Below are positions 6,842-12,949 of a DNA stretch of 14,651 bases, one piece after another. The notes beneath the pieces were generated by a model, which saw nothing but the letters and a program-made list of their open reading frames with translations, did not search any database and was not told where the DNA came from. Origin of the DNA: an uncultured Clostridia bacterium (GTDB taxonomy: Bacteria > Bacillota > Clostridia > Oscillospirales > Oscillospiraceae); NCBI GenBank assembly GCA_938049125.1, contig CALICR010000022.1, positions 1 through 14,651 of the forward strand, read 5' to 3'. Numbering within the stretch: the first letter of the stretch is position 1; every line of letters begins with the position of its first letter. The position numbers and the translations under genes are program-made.

Positions 6842-7762
6842 ATGAAATTTGAGCTTACCGAGTATAAATCACAACTAATCGATGATGAAATACTAACTGA
6901 TATAATAGAAACGGCTAACCGACTGGGCAAAGACTATATTTCCCTTTCTACATATAAGTTATATGGCAGGTATTCTCAGACTGCAATCCAGGCACATTTT
7001 GGTACATGGAAAAATGCTTTGTTGCTAGCCGGACTGCGAAATGAAAGGACTTCATCTGAATTAAAATTGATTTCTGATGATGAGTATTATCGTGATTTGC
7101 AACGTGTAGCAAATAGTCTGAATTTAAGGACTGTACCATATGACGAGTATAAAAAATACGGAAAATACTCTGCGGAACACATTATCACAAGGTTTGGAAG
7201 ATGGAATACTGCACTTATAAATGCTGGGTTAGAATCCACGGGATTCAATAAAGATAAAATAACGGAGCAGGAGTGCTTTGACGAAATTGAACGGATATGG
7301 CGATTATTAGGGCGGCAACCGACTTCGACCGATATAATTAAAACAGGAATCTGTAATTATTCTATTGATACATTCAAAAGAAGATTTGGAGGATGGCACA
7401 GAGCATTAGAGGCATTTGTAGAGTATATAAACGCTACAGGTAGTGAATATGAGCCATGTGCTTCTGGGCTTGACACTATCAGAAATAATACAAACGATAA
7501 ATTAGCGAAAGTAAATGAGGTTGTAACTCTGCCAAAACATCGCACATCAAGAAATATTAATACTCGCTTGAGATTTAAGGCGTTAAATCGTGACAATTTT
7601 AAATGTTGCGCTTGCGGGGCTTCCCCCGCAAAAGACCCATCCGTTGAACTTTGTGTAGACCACATCGTCCCATGGTCAAAAGGCGGCGAAACAGTAATTG
7701 AAAATCTACAAACCCTATGTTCGAAATGCAATCTTGGAAAAAGTGATTTGATACTGGATTGA
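6842..7762 (+). CDS. HNH endonuclease with three homing-endonuclease-associated repeats
   Basis: A 306-residue predicted DNA nuclease. Three repeats of about 50 residues follow each other: 15-65 (ending FGTWKNALLLAGL), 79-130 (FGRWNTALINAGL) and 143-192 (FGGWHRALEAF). They match the pattern of the homing endonuclease associated repeat family (PF18780, recalled), thought to contact DNA. The C-terminal HNH domain (about 244-306) has the zinc ligand pairs C255/C258 and C293/C296, the D273-H274 active-site pair and N288; the usual last His is Asn297, a common variant. The gene is clearly AT-rich, unlike every neighbour, so it is foreign. Its ATG lies one base after the rlmD stop, with GGGGGAG five bases ahead, so it is probably translated from the rlmD transcript. 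No intron could fit around it. Function as homing nuclease is inferred. Confidence 0.88.
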   Translation: MKFELTEYKSQLIDDEILTDIIETANRLGKDYISLSTYKLYGRYSQTAIQAHFGTWKNALLLAGLRNERTSSELKLISDDEYYRDLQRVANSLNLRTVPYDEYKKYGKYSAEHIITRFGRWNTALINAGLESTGFNKDKITEQECFDEIERIWRLLGRQPTSTDIIKTGICNYSIDTFKRRFGGWHRALEAFVEYINATGSEYEPCASGLDTIRNNTNDKLAKVNEVVTLPKHRTSRNINTRLRFKALNRDNFKCCACGASPAKDPSVELCVDHIVPWSKGGETVIENLQTLCSKCNLGKSDLILD

Positions 7763-7841
7763 TATGTTTCCACGAACTATTGATATTAGCTGAGACAGGA
7801 GCGGTCAGTCGATTTTTTCCCGAGAATGAACGAGGGTCAGG

Positions 7842-7854
7842 TGACATCAATACT
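7842..7854 (-). repeat. Right inverted repeat of the rlmD-linked element
   Basis: TGACATCAATACT is the inverted partner of 6816-6828 with one mismatch. Ten bases separate it from direct-repeat copy 2. Confidence 0.5.
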
Positions 7855-7864
7855 GTTTCCTCGT

Positions 7865-7880
7865 CCCATGTGGAGACGGT
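7865..7880 (+). repeat. 16-base direct repeat, copy 2
   Basis: Identical to 6800-6815. It opens the second HVETV-coding segment, which leads into the orphan tail. Spacing to copy 1 is 1065 bases. Confidence 0.85.
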
Positions 7881-8139
7881 TGCCCTCTTGTCACGGGAAA
7901 CAAATCCACTGACGGTTGAGGTCAGAATGGAAGTGGAAACCGGCGAGGTCAAGGAGCATCCGACCTATAAACGCATTCAGGAGTATGTGCAGGAGAAATA
8001 CGGCTTCAAAGTCCATACGGCATATATTGCAGAGGTCAAGCGTATGGTCGGGCTGGATATGCACAAAGCACCGAACGCAGTGGAGCAGAGAAAGCATGAG
8101 TATCATCCATGCCTACCCGAAAAGGTCGAGGCAATCAAG
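7865..8139 (+). pseudogene. Orphan C-terminal tail of an RlmD/RumA homologue, truncated
   Basis: The frame reads HVETVALLSRETNPLTVEVR, then a charged tail including TYKRIQEYVQEKYGFKVHTA and YIAEVKRMVGLDMHKAPNAV, and EKVEAIK. I recall this extension attached to the HVETV.LLS end of many Clostridia RumA/RlmD proteins, usually finishing a few residues after an EAI.DAL-like segment. Here the match stops at the Lys codon 8137-8139 and GC-rich, unrelated sequence follows, so the tail has lost both its methyltransferase and its end. Composition is intermediate between the HNH gene and the chromosome. No stop codon follows before proB, whose frame is the same. An internal ATG at 7927 with GAGG ahead could start a short protein, but nothing shows it is used. 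Stretch 7763-7864 before it holds no gene. Confidence 0.72.
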
Positions 8140-8190
8140 GGCCATCCGCAGCGGAGGCTGAGCGCCGCGCAAATTTCCCGGTCCGGCGGC

Positions 8191-8219
8191 TTGTCACGGG
8201 GCCGGAGATGGAGTATAAT
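8191..8219 (+). promoter_or_regulatory. Promoter of proBA
   Basis: TTGTCA (8191-8196), a 17-base spacer and a perfect TATAAT (8214-8219), 43 bases ahead of the proB ATG. The -35 box is inside an 11-base sequence CTTGTCACGGG (8190-8200) that also occurs at 7887-7897. No T-box or other long leader separates it from proB. Confidence 0.8.
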
Positions 8220-8262
8220 TGCAAGAAAAACCGCGCGGCAGACCGCGCAGAGGAGCGCGCAT

Positions 8263-9039
8263 ATGCGAATTGTCATCAAGGTGGGCACGTCCACACTGGC
8301 CCACGCCACGGGCCGGCTGAACATCCGGCGGGTGGAAAAGCTGATCGAGGTCCTGAGCGACCTCAAGAATGCGGGCCACGAGGTCATCCTCGTGTCCTCC
8401 GGGGCCATCGGCATGGGGGCGGGGAAGCTGCTGCTCTCGGGCCGCCCGGCGGATATGCCGACGCGGCAGGCCGCCGCCGCCGTGGGCCAGTGTGAGCTGA
8501 TGTACGTCTACGACCGGCAGTTCACGGAGCACAATCACACGGTGGCTCAGATCCTGCTGACTGCCGAGGACCTCGGCGAGGACCAGCGGCGGTTGAATTT
8601 CGAGAACACAGTGTTTCGGCTTCTGGAGCTGAACGCCCTGCCCATCATCAACGAGAACGACACCGTCGCCACCGAGGAGATCTCCGTGGGTGACAACGAC
8701 ACCCTGGCGGCCCTGGTGGCCTCCTGCGTGGACGCGGAGCTGCTGGTGCTGCTCAGCGACATCGACGGGCTCTTCACCGCCGATCCCCACACGGATCCGG
8801 ACGCGAAGCTCATCCCCGTGGTGGAGCGGCTCACGCCGGAGATCGAGGCCCTGGCGGGCGGCAGCGGCTCGTCCCTCGGCACCGGCGGCATGATGACGAA
8901 GCTCCGGGCCGCGCGGATCGTCACGGCGGCGGGCGTAGAGATGGTCATCGCCAACGGCGCGCAGCCGGAAATTCTTTACGACATCGTGCAGGGCGGGCCG
9001 GTTGGCACCCGTTTTCTGGCGGAGAAGGAGGAGCAATGA
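8263..9039 (+). CDS. proB: Glutamate 5-kinase
   Basis: Phosphorylates L-glutamate to gamma-glutamyl phosphate, the first and usually feedback-inhibited step of proline synthesis. The 258-residue amino acid kinase domain is complete: phosphate-binding start VIKVGTST (4-11), VSSGAIGMG (44-52), INENDTVA (129-136), LLSDIDGLF (163-171) and GTGGMMTKL (206-214). The C-terminal PUA domain found in the longer E. coli type is absent, as in many Clostridia. The ATG at 8263 is supported by GAGGAG seven bases ahead and by the conserved N-terminus; the frame is open far upstream through the orphan tail, but that is not part of this protein. The stop overlaps the proA start as ATGA, so the two are translationally coupled. 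Confidence 0.96.
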   Translation: MRIVIKVGTSTLAHATGRLNIRRVEKLIEVLSDLKNAGHEVILVSSGAIGMGAGKLLLSGRPADMPTRQAAAAVGQCELMYVYDRQFTEHNHTVAQILLTAEDLGEDQRRLNFENTVFRLLELNALPIINENDTVATEEISVGDNDTLAALVASCVDAELLVLLSDIDGLFTADPHTDPDAKLIPVVERLTPEIEALAGGSGSSLGTGGMMTKLRAARIVTAAGVEMVIANGAQPEILYDIVQGGPVGTRFLAEKEEQ

Positions 9040-10295
9040 AGACAACTATGGAAATTCTCCGGGCGGCGCAGGCGGCCAAGCAGGCCATGGCGCTGGCGGG
9101 AACGGAACAGAAGAACACGGCTCTGCGGGCCATGGCGGACGCGCTGCTGCGGGAGCAGGCGGCCATCCTCGCGGCCAACGCCGAGGACATGGCGGCGGCA
9201 AAGGGCAAGATCAGCGACGTCATGCTGGACCGGCTGGCCCTCTCGGAGGCGCGGCTCCTGGGCATGGCCGAGGGCATCCGCGCCGTGGCGGCGCTCCCGG
9301 ACCCGGTGGGTCAGGTGCTCAGCCGCATCGACCGGCCCAACGGCATGGTCATCGAGCGCCGCGCCGTGCCCATGGGCGTCATCGCCATCATCTATGAGAG
9401 CCGCCCCAACGTCACCAGCGATGCCGCGGCCCTGGCCCTCAAGAGCGGCAGCGCCTGCATCCTGCGCTGCGGCAGGGAGGCCTGGCGCAGCAGCCATGCC
9501 ATCGTGACGGCCCTGCGGCAGGGCCTGGCGGAGGCAGGGCTGCCCGGCGACGCCGTGAGCCTCATCGAGGACACGTCCCACGCCAGTGCCAACGAGCTGA
9601 TGACGGCGGCGGGCCTGGTGGACCTGCTGATCCCCCGGGGCGGCGCGGGCCTCATCCGGGCCTGCGTTGAGAACGCCAAGGTCCCGGTCATCCAGACCGG
9701 GACGGGCATCTGCCACATCTACGTGGACGCCGCGGCGGACCAGGACATGGCCCTGAACATCATCGAAAACGCCAAGGCGAGTCGCCCCAGCGTCTGCAAC
9801 GCCGCCGAGGTCTGCCTGGTGGCGCGGCCCATCGCCGCGGATTTCCTGCCGAAGCTGCGGGAGCGGCTGACGGCGGAGCGGGTGGCCAAAGGCCTGCACC
9901 CGGTGGAGCTGCGGCTCGACCCGGAGGCGGCAGAGATCATCCCCGGCACGCCGGCAGGGGAGGGGGACTTCGACCGGGAATTCCTCGACTACGTGCTGGC
10001 CGTTCACATCGTGGCGGACGTGGACGAGGCCATGGCCCACATCGCGGCCCACTCCACGGGCCACAGCGACGCCATCGTCACGACGGACAAGGCCGCGGCA
10101 GCCCGCTTCGTGGCCGGGGTGGACAGCGCGGCGGTCTACGTCAATGCCAGCACCCGATTCACCGACGGCGGTGAATTCGGCCTCGGCTGCGAGATGGGCA
10201 TCTCGACCCAGAAGCTCCATGCCCGCGGCCCCATGGGCCTGCTGGAGCTGTGCAGCTACAAGTACGTCATCCTCGGCAGCGGCCAGATTCGCTGA
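9036..10295 (+). CDS. proA: Gamma-glutamyl phosphate reductase
   Basis: NADPH-dependent reductase of the aldehyde dehydrogenase fold. It takes the unstable gamma-glutamyl phosphate from ProB and gives glutamate 5-semialdehyde, which cyclises spontaneously before reduction to proline by ProC (not in this window). It has 419 residues, normal length. Visible motifs are VIAIIYESRPNVTSDAAAL (115-133) in the cofactor-binding part, TGTGICHIYVD (221-231), the catalytic cysteine C254 in SRPSVCNAAE, and the conserved end FGLGCEMGISTQKLHARGPM. The start ATG overlaps the proB stop by the ATGA arrangement. A strong terminator 30 bases after the stop ends the operon. Confidence 0.97.
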   Translation: MKTTMEILRAAQAAKQAMALAGTEQKNTALRAMADALLREQAAILAANAEDMAAAKGKISDVMLDRLALSEARLLGMAEGIRAVAALPDPVGQVLSRIDRPNGMVIERRAVPMGVIAIIYESRPNVTSDAAALALKSGSACILRCGREAWRSSHAIVTALRQGLAEAGLPGDAVSLIEDTSHASANELMTAAGLVDLLIPRGGAGLIRACVENAKVPVIQTGTGICHIYVDAAADQDMALNIIENAKASRPSVCNAAEVCLVARPIAADFLPKLRERLTAERVAKGLHPVELRLDPEAAEIIPGTPAGEGDFDREFLDYVLAVHIVADVDEAMAHIAAHSTGHSDAIVTTDKAAAARFVAGVDSAAVYVNASTRFTDGGEFGLGCEMGISTQKLHARGPMGLLELCSYKYVILGSGQIR

Positions 10296-10325
10296 AGCCC
10301 GCAGGACCCGGCCCAAAACCGAAAG

Positions 10326-10358
10326 CAGACACCCACGTGCTGTGGGTGTCTGTTTTTT
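10326..10358 (+). terminator. Rho-independent terminator after proA
   Basis: An 11-base perfect stem CAGACACCCAC/GTGGGTGTCTG with a 5-base loop (10337-10341), followed by six T (10353-10358). The opposite side is only mildly T-rich, so it may also slow transcription arriving from the convergent regulator gene. Confidence 0.93.
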
Positions 10359-10394
10359 GTGTCAACGCGGCACGGGAGCATCCGCGCGGGGGCG

Positions 10395-10640
10395 TCATTC
10401 CCGGCCCAGAAGCCAGTCCACGCTCACATCCAGCGCATCGGCCAGGGCCACGAGCTCCCGGTCCGTGACGGGCCGCTTCTGACCCTCCAGCAGGGACAGC
10501 GCCGGGACGCTGAGGTCGATGCCCATCAGCTGCAGCTCCGTCAGGAGCGTCACCTGCTTCATGTGCTTCCGCAGACGGGCCTCCGTGACGCGGGCGCCGA
10601 CTATATTTTTATCGCCAAGCGGCTTCGTTCGCTTCTTCAA
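10395..10640 (-). CDS. Small XRE-family helix-turn-helix transcriptional regulator
   Basis: About 81 residues made almost entirely of one Cro/C1-type DNA-binding domain. The pattern GARVTEARLRKHMKQVTLLT...GIDLSVPALSLLEGQKRPVT followed by LVALADALDVSVDWLLG is a typical HTH with the usual VDWLLG end. There is no ligand or protease domain. Two starts are possible: a GTG at 10649, which has AGGA touching it, and a TTG at 10640, which has AGGAG eight bases ahead; I chose the TTG. It is divergent from a 54-residue ORF, and two related palindromes lie in the shared promoter region, so it most likely represses itself and that ORF. Convergent with proA. Such small regulators are common in mobile elements and in chromosomes; no integrase is nearby. 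Confidence 0.82.
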   Translation of the reverse strand: MKKRTKPLGDKNIVGARVTEARLRKHMKQVTLLTELQLMGIDLSVPALSLLEGQKRPVTDRELVALADALDVSVDWLLGRE

Positions 10641-10691
10641 CCGGTTCACTCCTGGTAGTTACGGGGCCTTAACAGTCTTAACAGTCCCTCT

Positions 10692-10720
10692 ATTATAGTT
10701 GCGAAAGCGGTTGATATATT
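10692..10720 (-). promoter_or_regulatory. Promoter of the XRE regulator (weak -35)
   Basis: On the minus strand a perfect TATAAT (10697-10692) is present, but the sequence 17 bases upstream (AATATA) does not resemble a -35 box and overlaps operator 1. A weak, self-regulated promoter is the simplest reading. Confidence 0.5.
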
Positions 10721-10739
10721 TGGTAATACCAAATATAAT
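10711..10739 (+). promoter_or_regulatory. Promoter of the 54-residue ORF
   Basis: TTGATA (10711-10716), a 17-base spacer and a perfect TATAAT (10734-10739). Operator-like palindrome 1 fills nearly the whole spacer and touches both boxes, an arrangement that would block polymerase. Confidence 0.75.
10715..10737. promoter_or_regulatory. Operator-like palindrome 1
   Basis: TATATTTGGT-AAT-ACCAAATATA: perfect 10-base arms with a 3-base centre. Its right half GTAATACCAAATATA (10723-10737) is repeated exactly at 10751-10765. Probable binding site of the adjacent XRE regulator. Confidence 0.7.
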
Positions 10740-10741
10740 AA

Positions 10742-10765
10742 ATTTAATTCGTAATACCAAATATA
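10742..10765. promoter_or_regulatory. Operator-like palindrome 2
   Basis: The right half is identical over 15 bases to that of palindrome 1, 28 bases away. The left half is degenerate (TAATTCGT against TATTTGGT, 6 of 8). It covers the predicted transcription start of the 54-residue ORF. Spacing near three helical turns would suit two dimers on about the same face. Confidence 0.6.
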
Positions 10766-10791
10766 TATAAGATATGGGAGGAACAGGGAGC

Positions 10792-10956
10792 ATGGAAAAC
10801 TATCGGAAGGCATACGCTGTGCTCTGCGCGGCGGCGTCGGAGGTGCTGGACGAGCTGCCCTGGGGACCGGAGACGGCCCAGGTGCGCGTGCGCCTGCAAA
10901 AGGCGCTCTGGGAGGCCGAGGAACTGATCGTCGCGGCCAAGGAGGAAGAAGAATAA
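10792..10956 (+). CDS. Hypothetical 54-residue protein, divergent from XRE regulator
   Basis: I do not recognise this protein. It starts MENYRKAYAVLCAAASEVLD, is helical throughout, and ends in an acidic run AAKEEEE; there is no membrane segment, cysteine pair or known motif. Base composition is GC-rich like the chromosome. The ATG at 10792 has GGGAGGA nine bases ahead; an ATG at 10774 in the same frame lies before that ribosome binding site and is less likely. It has its own strong promoter covered by two palindromes, so it is tightly controlled, probably by the neighbouring XRE protein. A weak hairpin at the stop codon separates it from mnmG. It could be an antitoxin-like, adaptor or regulatory small protein; nothing in the sequence decides this. 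Confidence 0.6.
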   Translation: MENYRKAYAVLCAAASEVLDELPWGPETAQVRVRLQKALWEAEELIVAAKEEEE

Positions 10957-10974
10957 CCGGAAGAATTCCGGTTT
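10955..10974 (+). terminator. Weak hairpin terminator after the 54-residue ORF
   Basis: AACCGGAA-GAA-TTCCGGTT forms an 8-base stem with a 3-base loop and only three T behind it. It overlaps the stop codon. Termination is likely partial. Confidence 0.4.
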
Positions 10975-10989
10975 CCTGGCGTAACCGCC

Positions 10990-11018
10990 TTGCTTCATCG
11001 GGGAATATCTGATATAAT
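10990..11018 (+). promoter_or_regulatory. Promoter of mnmG-tatD-metG
   Basis: TTGCTT (10990-10995), a 17-base spacer and a perfect TATAAT (11013-11018), 38 bases ahead of the mnmG ATG. A 7-base inverted repeat ATCTGAT/ATCAGAT (11007-11013 and 11024-11030) brackets the -10 box. Confidence 0.78.
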
Positions 11019-11056
11019 AATAAATCAGATTGCCGGGAGGAACGGAGGGATGCGCC

Positions 11057-12949
11057 ATGCGGTATGCTGCCGGAAGCTATGATGTGGCCGTGGTCGGCGC
11101 CGGGCACGCCGGCATCGAGGCAGGGCTGGTCTGCGCCCGGATGGGCCTCCGGACCGCCGTGTTCACCATCAATCTCGACGCCGTGGGCAATATGCCCTGC
11201 AACCCCGCCATCGGCGGCACCGGCAAGGGCCAGCTCGTCCGGGAGCTGGACGCCCTCGGGGGCGAGATGGGCTGGGCTGCGGATCACTGCTGCATCCAGT
11301 ACCGGATGCTGAACCGGGGCAAGGGCCCCGCCGTCCATTCGCCCCGGGCCCAGGCCGACCGCCGGGCCTACCAGGAATTTATGAAGCACACGCTGGAGCG
11401 CCAGCCGGGTCTGGACCTCAAGCAGGCCATGGTCACGGACCTCCTGCTGGACGAAAGCGGCGCGGTCTGCGGCCTTGTGACGCAGCTGGGGGCGGAGTAC
11501 CGGGCGAGGGCCGTTATCCTGGCCACCGGGACCTATCTTGAATCCACCGTCGTCATCGGCGAGAGCGTGCTCTCCTCGGGGCCGGACGGGATGCACGCCG
11601 CCGAGGGCCTGACGGACCGGCTGCGGGCCTTGGGCCTTTCCATGCGAAGATTCAAGACGGGCACGCCGCCCCGGGTCAATGCCCGCTCCGTGGACTACGG
11701 GAAGATGGAGCTCCAGCCCGGCGACGAAGACGTGACGCCCTTCTCCTACCGCACGGTGCGTGCGCCGGAGAACCGCGCCGTCTGCTACCTCACCTATACC
11801 TGCGCGGAGACCCATGAGATCATCCGGGAAAACCTCTCACGCAGTCCCATCTATGACGGCACCATCCAGGGCGTCGGGCCACGCTACTGCCCATCCATCG
11901 AGACGAAGGTGGTGCGCTTCGCCGAGAAGCCGCGGCACCAGCTCTTCGTGGAGCCCTGCGGCCTCGGCACCGAGGAGCTGTATATCCAGGGCTTTTCCTC
12001 CTCCATGCCGGAGGACGTGCAGCTCCGGATGCTCCACTCTGTGCCCGGCCTGGAGCACGCGGAGATCATGCGCCCGGCCTATGCCATCGAATACGACTGC
12101 ATTGACCCGACGGAGCTGCTGCCGACGCTGGAATGCAAAAAGGTGCCAGGCCTCTACGGCGCGGGCCAGTTCAACGGCTCCTCGGGCTACGAGGAGGCCG
12201 CGGTCCAGGGCTTCGTGGCCGGGGTCAACGCCGCGCGGAAGCTCCGGGGTGAGCCGCCCTTCGTGCTCCAGCGCAGCGACGGCTACATCGGCATCCTCAT
12301 CGACGACCTCGTCACCAAGGGGACCAACGAGCCCTACCGCGTCATGACGTCGCGGTCCGAATACCGCCTTCTGCACCGGCAGGACAACGCCGACGAGCGG
12401 TTGACGAAGCTCGGCTGCGCTCTGGGCCTTGTACCCGAGGAGCGGCTGCGGCAGGTGGAGGAGAAATATGCGGCGGTTCGCCGGGAGATTGCCCGGCTGG
12501 AGGCCGCGGGCCTGCCCGGCAGCCCGGCGCTGAACGCCATGCTGACCGCGGCGGGAACCACGCCGGTGACGAATTCGGTGCGGCTTTCCGACCTGGTGCG
12601 CCGTCCGCAGCTCAGCTACGACGGGCTGGCCCCCTTCGACCCGGACCGGCCGCTCCTTTCACGGGAGGTCCGCGAGGAGGTGGAGATCCAGCTGAAATAC
12701 GAGGGCTATATCGCCCGGCAGGAGAAGCAGGTGGTCGAGTTTGAGAAGGCGGAGCGCCGCCTGCTGCCGCCGGATATCGATTACAACGCCATTTCGGGCC
12801 TCCGGCTGGAGGCGCGCCAGAAGCTCTCGGAGATCCGGCCTCTGTCCATCGGGCAGGCGAGCCGCATTTCCGGCGTCAGCCCGGCGGACGTCGCCGTGCT
12901 GCTCATCTGGCTCGAACAGCGGAAGGGGGGCGATGCGCGTGTACTTTGA
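11057..12949 (+). CDS. mnmG: tRNA uridine-5-carboxymethylaminomethyl modification enzyme MnmG (GidA)
   Basis: FAD- and NADH-dependent enzyme that works with the GTPase MnmE to build the (carboxymethyl)aminomethyl group on wobble U34 of several tRNAs, supporting decoding of purine-ending codons. It has 630 residues, normal length. The FAD-binding start is VAVVGAGHAGIEAGL (10-24). The signature stretch NMPCNPAIGGTGKGQLVREL (45-64) is intact. Further conserved parts are LATGTYLES, FKTGTPPRVNARSVDY and SRSEYRLLHRQDNADERLT, and the C-terminal helical MnmE/tRNA-binding domain is complete. The ATG at 11057 is supported by GGAGG eight bases ahead; an ATG at 11050 is out of frame. Its last 17 bases overlap tatD. 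mnmE is not in the window. Confidence 0.97.
   Translation: MRYAAGSYDVAVVGAGHAGIEAGLVCARMGLRTAVFTINLDAVGNMPCNPAIGGTGKGQLVRELDALGGEMGWAADHCCIQYRMLNRGKGPAVHSPRAQADRRAYQEFMKHTLERQPGLDLKQAMVTDLLLDESGAVCGLVTQLGAEYRARAVILATGTYLESTVVIGESVLSSGPDGMHAAEGLTDRLRALGLSMRRFKTGTPPRVNARSVDYGKMELQPGDEDVTPFSYRTVRAPENRAVCYLTYTCAETHEIIRENLSRSPIYDGTIQGVGPRYCPSIETKVVRFAEKPRHQLFVEPCGLGTEELYIQGFSSSMPEDVQLRMLHSVPGLEHAEIMRPAYAIEYDCIDPTELLPTLECKKVPGLYGAGQFNGSSGYEEAAVQGFVAGVNAARKLRGEPPFVLQRSDGYIGILIDDLVTKGTNEPYRVMTSRSEYRLLHRQDNADERLTKLGCALGLVPEERLRQVEEKYAAVRREIARLEAAGLPGSPALNAMLTAAGTTPVTNSVRLSDLVRRPQLSYDGLAPFDPDRPLLSREVREEVEIQLKYEGYIARQEKQVVEFEKAERRLLPPDIDYNAISGLRLEARQKLSEIRPLSIGQASRISGVSPADVAVLLIWLEQRKGGDARVL

Larger units (their letters stand above)
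6800..7880 (+). mobile_element. Small integrative or homing element at the rlmD 3' end, encoding one HNH endonuclease
   Basis: An AT-rich segment interrupts GC-rich chromosome between two identical 16-base direct repeats (6800-6815 and 7865-7880). One unit is 1065 bases, exactly 355 codons, so the rlmD frame is the same on both sides. Imperfect 13-base inverted repeats (12/13) lie at 6816-6828 and 7842-7854. In a circle closed through the direct repeat they would flank the core, as binding sites do in a phage-type attP. The only gene is the HNH endonuclease at 6842-7762; there is no integrase or transposase, so movement would need help in trans or homing by the nuclease. The 3' ends of rumA/rlmD genes are known integration sites for ICEs in streptococci (recalled). 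Element status is inference from these repeats and composition. Confidence 0.6.

Noticed and set aside
7790..7818. Terminator after the HNH gene (T-run at 7813-7818)
   Set aside because: The run of six T is there, but I could find no stable stem directly before it.
6816..7864. Group I or group II intron around the HNH gene
   Set aside because: Only 26 bases precede and about 100 follow the coding sequence, too little for an intron core, and no conserved intron segments are seen.
7759..9039. 426-residue fusion of the orphan tail with ProB
   Set aside because: The frame is merely open. A strong promoter (8191-8219) and a ribosome binding site precede the conserved ProB N-terminus at 8263.
8976..10316. 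446-codon minus-strand open frame opposite proA
   Set aside because: Antisense shadow of proA; proA has the full family sequence.
10646..11815. 389-codon minus-strand open frame across the XRE promoter region and mnmG
   Set aside because: It crosses promoters and palindromes and is antisense to mnmG; low-complexity composition and no motif.
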